Assembly: GCA_958009055.1 (NCBI GenBank)
Contig: OY253650.1
Coordinates: 992,001-1,056,000, forward strand
Length of the DNA stretch: 64,000 bases
Reading direction: 5' to 3'
From: Choricystis sp. odSpoLacu1
Taxonomy: Eukaryota > Chlorophyta > Trebouxiophyceae
How positions within the stretch are numbered: the stretch's first letter is position 1; the number at the start of each line of letters is the position of its first letter. Shown here piece by piece: positions 10,377 through 21,904 of the stretch. A program made the position numbers and the translations under genes. The notes beneath the pieces were generated by a model. The model saw nothing but the letters and a program-made list of their open reading frames with translations, was not told the DNA's origin and did not search any database.

Positions 10377-11197
10377 GGTGTGGCACGATTCTGTGTGCGT
10401 GGCAGAGAGAGAAAAGTGGGGAGAGAGTAAGGAAAAAATGTTCTTCGGCGCTCGTCTCACACTCTCGTTTTTAACTGACGCTCAGGCCCTTCTCCGCCTC
10501 CCCTCCTCTGGCTCAGCCCCCTCTGAGCAGCGCAGCCCCTGAGACCTCTGTCTGCTTGCCCGCCCTTTTTCCGAGGCTGCAGCGAGCGCGCCGTTCCCCA
10601 CCAGGTGAGTCTCGCTTCACGGTGGTTGCCTGCCCTTCGGCCCGGCGCCTCCCTCCCTGCGCCACCCCGCTCTTGGCGACGCCTCCCCGCCCCTGCCAGT
10701 CAAGAGGAAATAATCTGCATGCCCCTTTACGGGTGCGGGCGAGGCGGCGGCGTGGGCTGGGGGGACGCAGGGACGGAGCGCGCGGGAGCGACCGATGCCG
10801 GGGCGGAGCGCGAGGAAGCGGTGGGCACCTCCCCGCCCCGTCCTGCGCCCGCCCGCCGCCCCGACACGCGGTGCGCGTGTGGAATGCAATGCTCGAGCTT
10901 GGCAGTGGGGCTAGGCAAAGCGGGGCGGCCGGACGCGCGCGCGGGGGGGACGCGCCGGCACGCTCATCGACGTTTGCGTCGGCAGGCGCGCCCCCTCTCC
11001 TCCGACCCCACTAACGCCCGCAAAGCCCGCGCCGCCGCCCGCAATGAGTTAGGGTGGTGGCCACTGCCGCGGGCGGTGGGGCTGTCGGCCGCGCGCAGCG
11101 AGGCAGGGAGGGCGGCGCGCGCGCGCGCTCGTTTCGTCGGTGCCGACACCGCCGCCCCCACCCGACCTTCAGACCCTCCTCCCTCCTCCTTCACACT
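10377..11197. other. 821-base divergent intergenic region
   Basis: Lies between the starts of methionine gamma-lyase (minus) and the bromodomain gene (plus) and should hold both promoters. It is GC-rich with many chance open frames on both strands. I see no TATA-like element, RNA gene or conserved coding segment. Confidence 0.6.
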
Positions 11198-13015
11198 ATG
11201 CAAGACGAAGCTGCTGGTCGTCAGTCACGCCGCATGGCGGCCCGCGCCGCGACGGCGGGCGAGGTGAGCCGGGCGAGTGCGCGCCCGAATGAGAGGAGCG
11301 GCGCGCCGAAAAACGAGCGTCGTTCGCTCCGAAAACCGAGCGCGTAACCGACTTGCGCGTCGCAAGTCACTGAACCCTCACTTTTGATCCTCACCACACA
11401 CCCAACACACACCACCACAACACAGTCCTCCCACCCCCCCGCCTGGCGGTCCCGCCTGAACGCCGGCCCCCTGGCCTCCGCCCTGGCCGCCGCCAAGACG
11501 GCGGTCGGCCCCGACGGCCACGCCCCGTTCAAGGCACGCGTGTCGAAAGCGGCGGTGCCCGACTATGGGAAGTATGTGGCGCCGGCACGTGAAATGTGGT
11601 TGGATCGCATCAAGGGCAAGCTGGAGCGTGGCGAGTGAGTTGGTTTGGTGGGGTGGGGAGAGTGTGTGTGGTGGGCAAATTAAAAAAGAGTCTGCCCACC
11701 CTGTGCTGACCCACCCCTCCCCACACCACCCACCCCACTCCCAGATACGAATCCCGCCACCAGTTGCGCGCCGACGTGGCCGCCATCGCGGCCGCCGCCT
11801 GCTCCTACAACGGCCCCTCCGGCGGCGCCTGCCGCGCGCCCGCGCTCGCCCACCAAGCCACCACCCTCCTCGCCGCCGTGGACGCCGCCCTGGCAAAGCG
11901 CGATGCCGAGCTGGAGGAGTTGGAAGCCTTGGCGGGCGGCAGCGACAGCGATGGTGGTGGGAGTGGGGGCAGCGACCGCGACCCCGCCCCCATCCTCCCC
12001 GTCGGCTTTGAACATGACGTCCGCTTCACCGACGCCAAGCCGCACGGGTGGGCGGAGTACAAGATCTGCTGCCCCAAGCACGGCGAGAAGCGGGTGGACC
12101 GCCTGACCAAGCTGGCCGCCTTTTTTGGGGTGCATGCGGCGTGCCGGCCGGAGTGGCACGGGTACGCGCGCGCACCGCGGGAAACCGACGCCGACCACCT
12201 GGAGCGGCTGCGCCCCACGTTTACCTTTTACAAGGCGCACGGCGCGTCGGGGCCGCCGCCGCCGCTGCCGGTGCTGACGGCTGCTGCCGCCGCCCCCCCT
12301 CGCCTCTTTGTCGACCCGCCCTCCCCCACCCTGCGCCGCCCGTCGGCCGCCCTGCTGGCGTCCGCCGCGCTGGCGGGCACGGGCACCTGCCCCCCCGCCC
12401 TGGCCCGGTCGCTGGGGGCGGTGTGCGATGGGTTGCTGGCTGCGGCGGGCGAGTTGGCGGCTGCCGAGTCGGCTGCCCCCCCCCGCCAAGCGCCGCTCGC
12501 GCTCGCCGTCGCCGCCTCCCCCACCCGCCGCCCCGCCCGCCGCCAAGCGGGCGCGGTCGTCGGCCAACGGGCGGGGTGGGTCGGGCGCCGCGTCGCCCAC
12601 GCAGCCGCCGCTGGTGGCGGGCGGCGGGGGCGGCGCGCCCCTGGCCGCGCGCCTTCGCGACGCGGCCGCCCACGCGGATGCCGCCCTGCGCGCCGCCTCC
12701 CGCCTGGACGGCTCCCGCTCCCTGCTGGATGACGCGGCCGACCGCGTGATCGAGCTGGAGGGCGCGCTGGCGGCGGCGCTGGTGGAGCGGGACGCGGCGC
12801 GGCGCGACGCGGCGACCGCGACCGCGCGCGCAGACGCGGCGGAGGCTGCGTTGGCTGCCGGCGGCCGGGCCGCCGCTCCCTGCGCCCCCACGGCCACCGT
12901 GACGGCGACCGGGATGGGCGCCACCCCCAAAGACGAGGCGTCTTTGGAGGTGGGGTGTGCCGGCGTGGACGGCGTGTGGGCCGCGCGCGCGGCGGTGGCG
13001 GTGGGCGACGCGTGA
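11198..13015 (+). CDS. Bromodomain-containing protein (with an apparent frameshift)
   Basis: Probable acetyl-lysine reader in the nucleus. Exons 11198-11263, 11426-11634 and 11745-13015, about 515 residues if one surplus base is ignored. Residues about 45-125 fit a bromodomain: AAVPDYGKYV (VPDY of the ZA loop), WLDRIKGKLERGEYESRHQLRADV and ACSYN, the last holding the acetyl-lysine-binding Asn. A second ordered region follows (FEHDVRFTDAKPHGWAEYKI, CCPKHGEK, HAACRPEWHGYAR) that I cannot assign. After a C9 run at 12476-12484 the sensible frame moves by one base: downstream lies a nuclear localisation-type segment PAKRRSRSPSPPPPPAAPPA, then an Ala/Arg-rich helix likely to form a coiled coil. Without the shift the protein would end in Arg-rich nonsense at 12732. 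Donor at exon 2 is GTGAGT. Confidence 0.75.
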
Positions 13016-13573
13016 AATTGTGTGCCTCCCTGTGTCCCCATTCTTTTTCAATGTCCATGACTCTTTCATCGGTGGTGTGTGCCCCCCCTTTTTCCGGAGA
13101 ACTTTTATTTTGCCTGAACACAAAACGTCCCCCCTGCCTCCCTCATTTTCTTACCCCTCAAAACGACAACGACGTGACCCCCCCCTCTTTATTTTCAACC
13201 CAAACTCTCCTCCCCGTGTTGGATTACTCCCCCCTATGTACCCAGTGTAACAGGTTTTACTTGTGTGTGTCGGGTTTGGACGAAAACATCAAAAGATAAC
13301 GGGTGGGCCTCTGCTCAACAACATCGCTGTTTTGAAAAAGACAGAGGTGTTCTTTGTCGTCCGTTTTTGCCCTCGCACGGCCTCAAGCCCTCCGCCCATT
13401 GCCCCAAACAGCTGCGTTACATTGCGCGCGACCCGCTCAGGTGCTCGTTCCATTGAAAAGGGGCCCGCTGTCAAGGCAGGGGGAGCGCGTGCCTCCCCAT
13501 CAGAGCGCATTCGGGGGCACGCCGTCAGCAAAAGCCGCCCCTTCTCACCACTTCCCTCCTCTCCACAGACACC
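13016..13573. other. Intergenic region between bromodomain and GH19 genes
   Basis: 558 bases, less GC-rich than the genes, with pyrimidine tracts. Contains TGTAA at 13246-13250. No gene recognised; the 3-prime half should hold the GH19 promoter. Confidence 0.6.
13246..13250 (+). terminator. TGTAA polyadenylation signal for the bromodomain gene
   Basis: TGTAA 231 bases past the stop codon at 13015. Position-based assignment following the chlorophyte convention. Confidence 0.5.
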
Positions 13574-16305
13574 ATGCCATCTGCCACGCTGGTGGCGGTG
13601 GTGGCGGCGTTGGCGCTGGCGGCAGTGAGATTTTTTTGGTTTGGAGAAGAGGGGAGGAGGGGTCCACAGCTACGCACGCACCCACCCAACAACCCACACA
13701 CCCCACAGCCTGTCACCGCCTCCGATGCAGTCGCCTCCAACGCAGTCGCCGCCGTCAAAAGCTATCTTGACAATCTCAAGACTGGGCTGGCCGCGGATGC
13801 AGCCCTCAAACCGTCTCTCACGTTCAACGCGAGCGCGCCCAAGCCGCCGCTGATCACGCCGGGTGTCGGCACCACCAAACCGGGCGCCGTCATCAAAGAC
13901 CTGACCCTGACCCCCATCCAGGGCTGGAAGATCGAGCTGTCAGAGTGGGTGGAGAGCGCGCACCAAGAGCTCCAAGCCGCCAAAGCCAAGGCGGAAGCGC
14001 TCGCTCTCGCCGCGTCCTACAAAAACGGCACGCTGGCCGACATCGCGGTGGCCTCCCTGCAGCTCGCCAAAGCGGAGGCGGTGGACCAGGTGCGGGAACG
14101 CATGCTGGCTCACCTGGATTCCAAAATCAACTTCTTTCCCAACACCCTTGACACACTGACCGCCGCCGCCAACGATGCCCTGGACGCGTGGAATGACGCC
14201 TCCTCTGGCGGACTCAAAGCTCAAATCCATGCCGCCAAGCTGGCCGTCGCCGCCTTTGTCGGCGCCAAGACCAAGTGCGAACTTCAAAGCTGCATCGACC
14301 AGGCGCGCGCGCTGGGCTTGCTGCCGTTGCCGCTGGCCGCAGTCGAATCGTACGTCCCGGGTGGCGTGCCCCTGTTGGTCAACAGTGACGGCAGTGGCGT
14401 CGTTCCCCAGGCCACGGGGCTGGGGCGCCGCCGGCGCCGCCTGCTGCTGCACGCGTTTGAGCCGCGCCGCGGCCGCACCCTGCTCCAAGCGACGCCGACG
14501 GCCGCCGTCCAACTGGAGGCGTTAGAATCCACCCTGGCCAAGCGCGCGCTGCCGTCCTGCTGCGCGGCGGGGGCGACCGTGTCCCAGGACGCGGCCCTGG
14601 CCGAAGTCAAGCGCTACCTGTCGGGCGTGGCCATCAAGTTTGATGTCGACGCCGTGCCTCTGACTGAGAGCGAGCTTCTGACCGCAGCGCGCGGCTACTT
14701 CTTTTCTTGCAAGCCCGCGGTGTCGTTGTCGGTGATCGAAGACAACCTGCCCAACGTCCAGCTCGTCATGCGGCTGCTGCCGTACAGCAACACGGCCGCC
14801 AAGATCGACTGGGTGCGGTCGACGCGCACACTCTACGCGCTCAACGGGCCCGCCCCCGACTACGGGCGGGCGCTTGGTCCCGCGCCCACGGCCAGCGGCC
14901 CCCTGACCCAGACGCCGACTGCGCAGCAGTTGTACACCAACTTTTTGCAGACGGTCGGGCGGTACCCCTTCTTCTGCGGCGAACAGTCGCGCGACTCGGA
15001 CGGGTCCGTCCTTTCCCTGTTGGACACGTGCCGGCGTGAGCTGGCCTTCGCCTTTGCCAAGTGGCGCAGGAGGTGGGGTTTGGGGCGGTCGGGGAGAGGC
15101 AGTGGCCCGACTACCTGGGCAAAGGCCAGTACGTCCCCCCCGCCCAACAATTGTTCGCGTCCACGCGGGAGGGCGGGTACTACGGCTTCTGCGACCCAGC
15201 CGGGCCGACATACAACAAGACGGGGTGTGTCAGCTACGACCCGTGGCCGTGGGGAACGCGCGAATCGTGCGGCATCGGCATGCCGTGCACCAGCGCGACC
15301 AACTACTATGGCCGTGGCTGGCACCAGACAAGCTACGCGTTCAACTACTTTTCGCTGGGGCTGGCGGCCTCGCCGAGCGATCTCATGCAGTTTGTGGGGC
15401 GCCCCGACCTGTTGGGTGGGTCGCCGTTTGACGCGCTGACATCGGCGATCGTGTTCGAAATGACGTCGCCAGTGCCCAAGCCATCAATGCACGAGCTAAT
15501 CATCGGTGGCCTTTACGTACCCGACAATCCCCAGTTTGCCAACAGCGGCACGTGCTCCAACGGCCAGCCCGTCAACATCAAAGTGTCCAACGGCGTCGTG
15601 GTCAACCGCTTCATGGCCGCCATCTCCGCCATCAACGGCGCCGTCGCGTGCGGCTCCCAGGTGCATCAAGCCACGCGGCGCACGGGGTACTACATCGACT
15701 GGCTGGCGTTGATGGAGGTGCCGTACGCTGCGATGACGCCGGATGAAAAAGCATCCCTCTACCTCACGCCCAACGTCGAGTCCAGCGGGCCCGCCTACTG
15801 CATCGTGTGCAAGGGGGATCCGTATGCTGACAGGTTTGAGGAGTTGGGCTGGAAGAAGCGCATCATGTTGACTTTGAACTGCGATCCAAGCTATGGTTAG
15901 TATGGTTCTTTTTGTTTTTTTTTCGCTGCCGCCGGCCCGGGGAGCGGGCGGCAGCGACGGTGGGACGAGCTGGGGAGGCACGCACAAATGACGATGGTAA
16001 CCTCAAACCCCAAACCCTCAGGCAACGACAAGTGCAAGGCCACCGCGGACGGGCAAACGCCCACCAAGTTCGTGCTGTACTACAAGCAGGACAGCTACTA
16101 CAACCAGCTGACGTACAACCCCTCCAAGCCGGCGTGCCAGGCGGGCGACCTAGCGGGCTGCTGCTGCGGCAACGACTGTGGCGCCGGCGGCGTGAACGCG
16201 TGCCCGTGCTGCAGGTTTCCGCAACCCTTCCTGGCGCTCAACGAGCGAGCGGTCACCGAGTGCAACAAATTGGTGACACGCCTGAAGTGGAAGGGGAACA
16301 GTTGA
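13574..16305 (+). CDS. Secreted GH19 chitinase-like protein (with an apparent frameshift)
   Basis: Glycoside hydrolase family 19-like protein that may cut chitin or a related wall polymer outside the cell. Exons 13574-13624, 13709-15895 and 16022-16305; about 840 residues. Exon 1 is a hydrophobic signal peptide. A long N-terminal region of about 450 residues (helical, unrecognised, with an Arg-rich patch near 14430) precedes the GH19 core: NFLQTVGRYPFFCGEQ, RRELAFAFAK, VAQEVGFG (holding the likely catalytic Glu), EGGYYGFCDPAGPTYN, NYYGRGWHQTSYAFNYFSLG and SMHELIIGG. A Cys-rich tail contains CCCGNDCGAGG and CPCC. The frame slips at about 15050-15061, where one base seems to be missing between RRELAFAFAK and VAQEVGFG. 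Either a sequence error or a disabled allele. Intron 2 has a GTTAGT donor and CAG acceptor. Confidence 0.8.
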
Positions 16306-16389
16306 ATAACTCACCTGCAAACTGTGTTGATGCCCCCCGCCCCGCCGAAAAGTTGGTGACGCGCTTGAAGTGGAGGGGGAGCAGTTGAA
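16266..16389 (+). repeat. Tandem copy of the GH19 gene 3-prime end
   Basis: The last 13 codons including the stop (KLVTRLKWKGNS) recur about 83 bases downstream at 16351-16389 as KLVTRLKWRGSS followed by a stop. Of five base differences, three are synonymous and two conservative (K to R, N to S). Confidence 0.9.
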
Positions 16390-16512
16390 GCCCCCCTCCC
16401 GACGAAAAAAAAAATGCATTTTTCCGCTCACAAAGTCGATCTTCTTGGCGCCCACACATCATAGCAAGAAGACGCACTAAACTAAAGCACCAAGTTGACA
16501 CACACACAGAAG

Positions 16513-16517
16513 TGTAA
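16513..16517 (+). terminator. TGTAA polyadenylation signal for the GH19 gene
   Basis: TGTAA about 210 bases beyond the first stop and 125 beyond the duplicated stop; an A-rich stretch follows within 40 bases. Confidence 0.55.
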
Positions 16518-16653
16518 ATAATTCTAGGGCGTCTCCCCTCGGGTTGATCGAATAAAAAAAAAAGAGGTCGAGAGCCGCACTCTCTCGCTCACACCTTTCT
16601 CTCTCCCCAAACCACGGCATCTGCCTGCGCCTTAACCGCACCTCTCCCGACTC

Positions 16654-17526
16654 ATGCGCGCCCTCCTCCTCCTCCTCGCTGTCGCGACGGCTGCCGCGGC
16701 AACGCCCCCCACACGCGCCGCTGCAACCGGTGCCGCCGCGCCACCCCCCTCCACCGACGCCCCACCCTGCTCCCTGGCGGCCCGCCTGACGGCACGCAGC
16801 GACACAGCAGTGTTTTGGGAGTTGCTGCAGGTGCGGTGGTCGCGAGAGTGTTCGCACCTGGCAGCGCACAAACGCGCGCGCGGGACCAACCACCCCCTCT
16901 TCCCTCTTCCTCCCAGAAACGCGGCCTCGCCCACGACCTGGCCCGCACCGACCTGGCCCTCACCCTATTTGCCCCCACCGACGCCGCCCTGCAAGCGTCC
17001 GACGTGCTGCCATCCACCGCACCCGGCGGCGGGTCGGTCGCCGCGCTCGTTTCCGCCGCGCCCGCCGCGCTGCCCGTCATCACGGGGGGCCAGTTTGTGA
17101 GGGGGGTTTTGCCGGTGGCTCAGTTGACGCGTGGACGGTCGATGGTGAGGGGGGTGGGGAGTTGTTGTTAGTGGTGTGGGGCTCGTGGAAGGGGGTGTTT
17201 TTGAATGAGTGTGAGGGTTGGAGGCAATCCACATACAGCCACTCATACCTCCGCCTTTCTCCGTCACTCCAAAAACTGACGACCGATCCATTCTCACCCT
17301 CTCCTCAAACCCACACACACAGACCACCCTCCTCACAGACAAAGCTGTCGGCCAGGGCGACCGCCACCTCTCCATCCGCGTTGAATCAGCCGACGCTTCA
17401 TCCATCGTCCTCATCAGCGACGCCGGCGCCCGCGCCCACGTCGTGGCGGGCGACGATGGTCACTGTGGGAATAGTGCACCCGCTCTGCACGTCATGGACG
17501 GTGTGCTGGTGCCGTTTAAATTGTGA
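16654..17526 (+). CDS. Secreted fasciclin (FAS1) domain protein
   Basis: Small extracellular or cell-surface adhesion-type protein of 202 residues in three exons: 16654-16830, 16917-17144, 17323-17526. A signal peptide (MRALLLLLAVATAAAA) is followed by a short Pro/Ala linker and one FAS1 domain. The H1 box appears as DLALTLFAPTDAALQ and the H2-like end as ALHVMDGVLVPFKL (the family VIHVID.VLLP pattern). FAS1 proteins act in cell-wall or matrix adhesion in algae (for example Algal-CAM). The introns are phase 0, with GTGCGG and GTGAGG donors. No GPI signal or second FAS1 domain is seen, so this is a minimal single-domain form. Confidence 0.9.
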
Positions 17527-17605
17527 AAAGGGTGGGAAACAAAAAAACTTTTTTTGTTTTCATCATTTTAAGCTACAACACTCTCTCAAACCCATTCTAC
17601 TCACT

Positions 17606-19718
17606 TCAACCACGCCGCCGCAGCAGCCAAGACATTCCATCCCTCCCCCTGCCCCTCGCCTCGGCAACCGCTTGCTGTGCTCGCGCCCGCGTCTCTGCAT
17701 CAACGCTCACCCCCACCCACCCGGGCGCACTCAAGGCGGCCGCTGCATGAGCTCGCAGCTTGGCGTTGGCGTCGGTGAGGGCTGACGCTGTCGCACACAG
17801 CAGAGAGGATACAGTGGCCGCGTCGCACGAGCGCAGCACGCGCGTGCCGCCGCTTAGCGCGCGCGTCGTCGCGGCCGCCGCGTTCCACCGCGGCTTGGCG
17901 CCGCCGCTTGCCAGGGCTCGAGCCAGGGCGGCCACCGCGAGGGCTGTCCAGAGCGGGGGAGTGGCGTTGTCAGCGTCCTCCCCTGCTCCAACCGCTGCCA
18001 ACAACAGCCCCAGCGCGCGCACGCCGCCCGCGCGCGCGCGGTCGCCACCGTCCACGGCGGCCAGGGCGGCAGTCGCCGCGGCGGCAGCGTCAGAAGCGGC
18101 TGCGAACGCGCCGCTATCGGCGCCGCGGGCGAGGGCGGCTGCCGTCGCGCCACGCACAACGGCCGAAGTGTCCGATACGCCAGGCGCGACAACCCCCGCC
18201 AGCACGTCGGCTGGCGTCGGAGACCCATCGCCACCCCCAGCCAACAGCGCTCCCGCCACGCCAGCCGCGGCCGCGCGCACCGGGGCGGCCGCGTCGGCCG
18301 CCCCGGTGCGTGCGGCGCGCCATGCCGCGGCTCGCTCCTCCCCAACCAAACACCGCGGCGGCGCGGCCGCCACCAGGTCCAGGGCGGCGGCTCGGGCGGC
18401 GCTGGGCGCGTCAGGGGCCAGGCATAAGTGGGCAGCCGGGCTGGCGACGGCGCGGCGCCAGAGGTCTGGTGCGTCGGCGACCGCTGCCGCAGCCACGCGC
18501 AGCGCGCCTGGAGCACACCGATCGTCGGGGCAGGGGTCGCACGCTCGTGCCACTGCATCCATGACGCGGTCACTGCAAGCGCGCAGGGCGGGTGGCGGCG
18601 CGGACCTCAGGGCGGAGAGCGCGTCGGCGGCGGCCACGCAGCGCGCGCCTGCGGCGGCCACCACTGAGAGCAAGGCATCGACGGCGGTGGTCACGGTGTC
18701 GGGTGAAGGAGGATTCACTGTCGAAAATGCTGCCGCTGCTGCTGCAGCCGCCGCACAAGCCAGGGCGGCGGCGTCGGGCGCGTGCGGGTCGCGGGCTGCG
18801 CGCGCGGCGCCGGCAGCCGCCGCCACCAGCACGGCTTCTGGAACCCCGCCACCCACCCTCGAGTGCGGCAGCGCAGTCACAATGGCCGCCGCACACCGCA
18901 GTGCAGCGGCCGCTGCCCCCGCGTCGGTGTCGGCAGCGCCAGCGACCGCGACGCGGGCGGCCGCGACGCCGCCACGCCCCAACGCCAGCGCGAGTGGCGT
19001 GAACGAGGGCGCGCCTTTCGTCTCCGACGCACTGCTCACTTCCGCCGCCGCCCAGTACCGGCGCGCGGCGGGCGGCTCGAATAGAGATGCCGCCGCCGCG
19101 TGGGCCGCCGCGCGCGTGCGCGGCGCTCCGTCGCGCAGCGCCACGTCAGCCAGGCTGCCCGCTGGGGCGGACGACGCTCCGCCAAATGGAGGAAACAGCG
19201 CAGGCCAATGCGACGCCACGGCAGCAGGCTCTGCGCGCGCCAAAGCAGCCAGGCAGCGCGCCGCCGCGCCGCGCGTGCGCGCGGCGCTTGCGCCCCCGGC
19301 TTCGGCTGTCGCCCAGCCAGCCGCGTCGCCGGCGTCGCTGCCAGAGTCACTGTAATGAGGGTTTGGCGCCGGTCGCCGGGCGTGGGGCGGGCGGTACGCG
19401 GCGCCGGCGGCCTCTGCGGCACACACACCACCACCGCGCGTCACCCACCCGCGCCGCAGCGCCGCCACCACCGCCGCCACCGGCACGCCCCCCCCGCCCG
19501 AGCCGGCGGCGGCTGACGCCAGCAGGAGCCGCTCCAGGCGGCGGCAAGCGGACGCGAGGTCGGAGGGGGGGGTGTCGGTCGGGAGGGCGAGGAGCGCGGC
19601 AGCCGCGCTGGGGAGAAAGGAAAGGTGGTGGTTGATGCGGATCCCCACCCCCCCTTTTTTCATTCTCAGTGCACCATCTCTCTCTCTTATCCTTATCACC
19701 TGGCGGGGTCGGCCATCA
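17606..19718 (-). CDS. HEAT repeat-containing protein 6 (HEATR6)-like
   Basis: Two exons, 19702-19718 (17 bases, MADPAS split after AG) and 17606-19607, 672 residues. Almost the whole protein is Ala-rich helices as expected for HEAT repeats. The DUF4042 region typical of HEATR6 is recognisable: [10 protein letters not shown] (like the SDSE.SD acid motif), then [20 protein letters not shown], and helices with [18 protein letters not shown]. Near the C terminus [12 protein letters not shown] and [16 protein letters not shown] resemble the HEATR6 end. The function of HEATR6 is poorly known. The very short first exon is inferred from a GTGATA donor and a clean CAG acceptor; it is the weakest part of the model. 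Long antisense open frames across this gene are products of GC content. Confidence 0.75.
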
Positions 19719-19995
19719 CTGGTGGCAAACAAGAAGGGTGGGTGGATGCAAGGGCGTGCCACCGCTGTCCCTTCCGCCCCCACCAGGCGACACGCAGGCA
19801 CGCGTCACAAGGCGATCAGCTGCAGCGCGGGTGGAGGCAGAGCGCCTCTCGCTTTCCGGGGCGCGTCCGTTTTTTGTTCGGTGGAGGCCAAACCATCGCG
19901 GGTGTGGGTCAGGGAAGTCACACACGCATTCTCTCTTTTACCTCCCGCCCCTCTCGGTCACCGCCTCCCTCGCCCGCCTCTCTTCCTTACCCCAA

Positions 19996-20836
19996 ATGCT
20001 CGCCCTGCGGTCCACGCCCGTCGCCCGGGCCCCGGTCGCCCCCCGCGCCTTTGTGCCGCGCGCCCCCGTGCCGCGCCGCGCGTCTGCGCCCGTGCCGCGC
20101 CGCGCGTCTGCGCCCGCGCCGAGCCCGCGCGGTCTGCGCGCGTCCGTCGCCGTGCGGGCCGGCACCGACACCGCGGCTGGTGAGTGTGTGTGTGGAGTGG
20201 GAGAGAGGCAGGGCGCGCTGGAAAAGGGGGGCGGGATGGGGGGCGGATCCCGGCGGCGAGGGGAAACCCCACCCCGAACTTGATGCCGCTGTCCCCTCTC
20301 GCCCTCGCGCGCGCGCGCCCTCGGGACTCTCGTGCCCCCAACGACCACATGCGGGGTTGCTGCAACGTGGCGAGCGTGTGGATTGGGGGCAGAGGAGAGT
20401 GCGGGGAGGGCGCGCGGGGGACGAGAAAGACACGCTCGACCGCCGCAGCGCGAGGACCTCCCTGTCGCCAACGCGACACGCCACCCCTCTCACCCTCTGC
20501 CTCCACCCCACCACCCTCACAGGCCCCGTCACCGACGCCACCTGGGAGGAGTCCGTCCTCAAGTCCCCCCTCCCCGTCCTCGTCGACTTCTGGGCGCCCT
20601 GGTGCGGCCCCTGCCGCATGATCGCGCCGTTGATCGACGAACTGGCGGCCGAGTACGGCGGCAAGATCAAAGCCTTCAAACTCAACACCGATGAATCCCC
20701 GGGTGTCGCCACCGAGTATGGGATTCGCTCCATTCCCACCGTCATGATCTTCAAGGATGGCGAGAAGAAGGATGTTGTCATTGGCGCGGTGCCTAAGTCG
20801 ACGCTCGTGCAGACGCTGGAAAAGTACATCGACTGA
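19996..20836 (+). CDS. Thioredoxin m, plastid
   Basis: Disulfide reductase that passes electrons from ferredoxin-thioredoxin reductase to stromal enzymes. Two exons, 19996-20179 and 20523-20836, 165 residues. The first about 55 residues are an Arg/Ala/Pro-rich transit peptide that contains a 24-base tandem repeat. The mature domain starts near [20 protein letters not shown] and carries the active site WCGPC (Cys89 and Cys92), the conserved [16 protein letters not shown] context, [20 protein letters not shown] with the cis-Pro, and FKDGEKK. These features match m-type thioredoxins rather than x, y or f. The 343-base intron splits a Gly codon at the junction of transit peptide and mature domain, a common arrangement in algal plastid proteins. 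Confidence 0.96.
20065..20112 (+). repeat. 24-base tandem repeat in the thioredoxin transit peptide
   Basis: Two exact copies of a 24-base unit encoding about PVPRRASA, in frame, inside the transit peptide region. A third partial unit follows. Confidence 0.85.
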
Positions 20837-21141
20837 GTGGAGTGGGGAAATGGGTTTGAAAAGACACCATCTTGTTTGGAGGCCTGGTGGGGCACACAAC
20901 GTTGGGGAGAGAGAGCGAGAGAGTGGAAGAGAGGGCGCAGAGAGAGGTGTTTTGCCAAAAAAAAAACGGAGGTTTTGCGTGTTTCGGTGGTGAAATGAAA
21001 ACAACAATACCGCGATTGGCGCACGCCGTCTCCCCACACACCAGGGAGAGGGAGAGAGCGCCTGTGCGCGTGAAAAACGGACACAGAAGACGTCGGAACA
21101 GAAAAAACAACTTCACGTTCATTCTACACAACCCTCTCCCA

Positions 21142-21843
21142 TCACGCCACCAACCCCAGATTCAGCCAGTCCTTCCTCAGGTCGATCAAGTGGTCGTCAA
21201 AGTCGGCCACCGCATTCAGCTTGCCGTCTGCAACGGCCGCTGCGAACAGGGCAGCCGCGCCAGTAGACGCGGCGACGCCCCCTGCCGGCGCAGGCTTCCA
21301 GCCGCCACTCCCTCCCAGGTCGTGCGTCCAGGCGAGAAAAGGGGAGGCGCCACTCCCACCCCCCGCCGAAAAGTCGGCCAGCGACGCGCCGTCGAGCAGG
21401 AGGGCCAGGCCGCGGGCGGCGCCACTCACGCGCGCGGCCGCGTCGCCCGCCGCGCGCGCGGACGGGGGGAGGGCGTCGTCGGCCAGGCGCTCGTTGGCGG
21501 TGTAGACGCCCACCAGGGCCGCGTTGCGGGTGGAGGCGTGGTGGGCGGCCTGCGGTGTGTGTGGGGGGGGGGGGGGGGGGGGGGTCGGGGGGGGGCCCAA
21601 TCACCCGCCTCTCCGCTTTACACCCCGCCTCCTCTCCTCTCTTCTCACCTGTGCCAACGCCACCTCCAGCATGGGGGCCGCCACCCCGGTGTGGAACAGG
21701 GGCAGAGCGTCGGTGATGCGCACGCCGCCGCCGCTCGCGCCGGGCGTCCCCACCAACACCCCCAGCACGGTGGCGTCCGGGTGGGCGGCCGCGTGCAGGG
21801 TGGCTTTCAGCAGGGCCACGTTGTCGATGGTGGCGACGCTCAT
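21142..21843 (-). CDS. EMC8: ER membrane protein complex subunit 8/9 (EMC8/9 family)
   Basis: Cytosolic MPN-fold subunit of the EMC insertase, which inserts tail-anchored and multi-pass membrane proteins into the ER. Exons 21649-21843 and 21142-21549, 200 residues. Matches family segments: GVLVG followed by DALPLFHTGVAAPMLEVALAQ (DCIPLFH..LALAPMLEVAL in the family), VGVYTANERL (AGYYQANER), ALLLDG, and at the C terminus VADFDDHLIDLRKDWLN (VDFDNHLDDIRNDWTN). It lacks the JAMM metal ligands, as EMC8/9 do. The 99-base intron holds C22 and C9 tracts in the transcript sense, near its acceptor. Confidence 0.95.
21563..21595. repeat. Poly-G tract in the EMC8 intron
   Basis: G22 (21563-21584), TC, G9 on the plus strand; poly-C in the EMC8 pre-mRNA, sitting where the polypyrimidine tract of the acceptor would be. 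Confidence 0.9.
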
Positions 21844-21904
21844 GGTGTGAGTGAGACGGAGGGAGAGGGAGATTCACGGACGAGAGTGATTGGAGCACTC
21901 TTCA

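Noticed and set aside
17760..19355. 531-codon plus-strand open frame rich in Ala and Arg
   Set aside because: Antisense to the HEATR6-like gene; open only because GC-rich sequence lacks stop codons.
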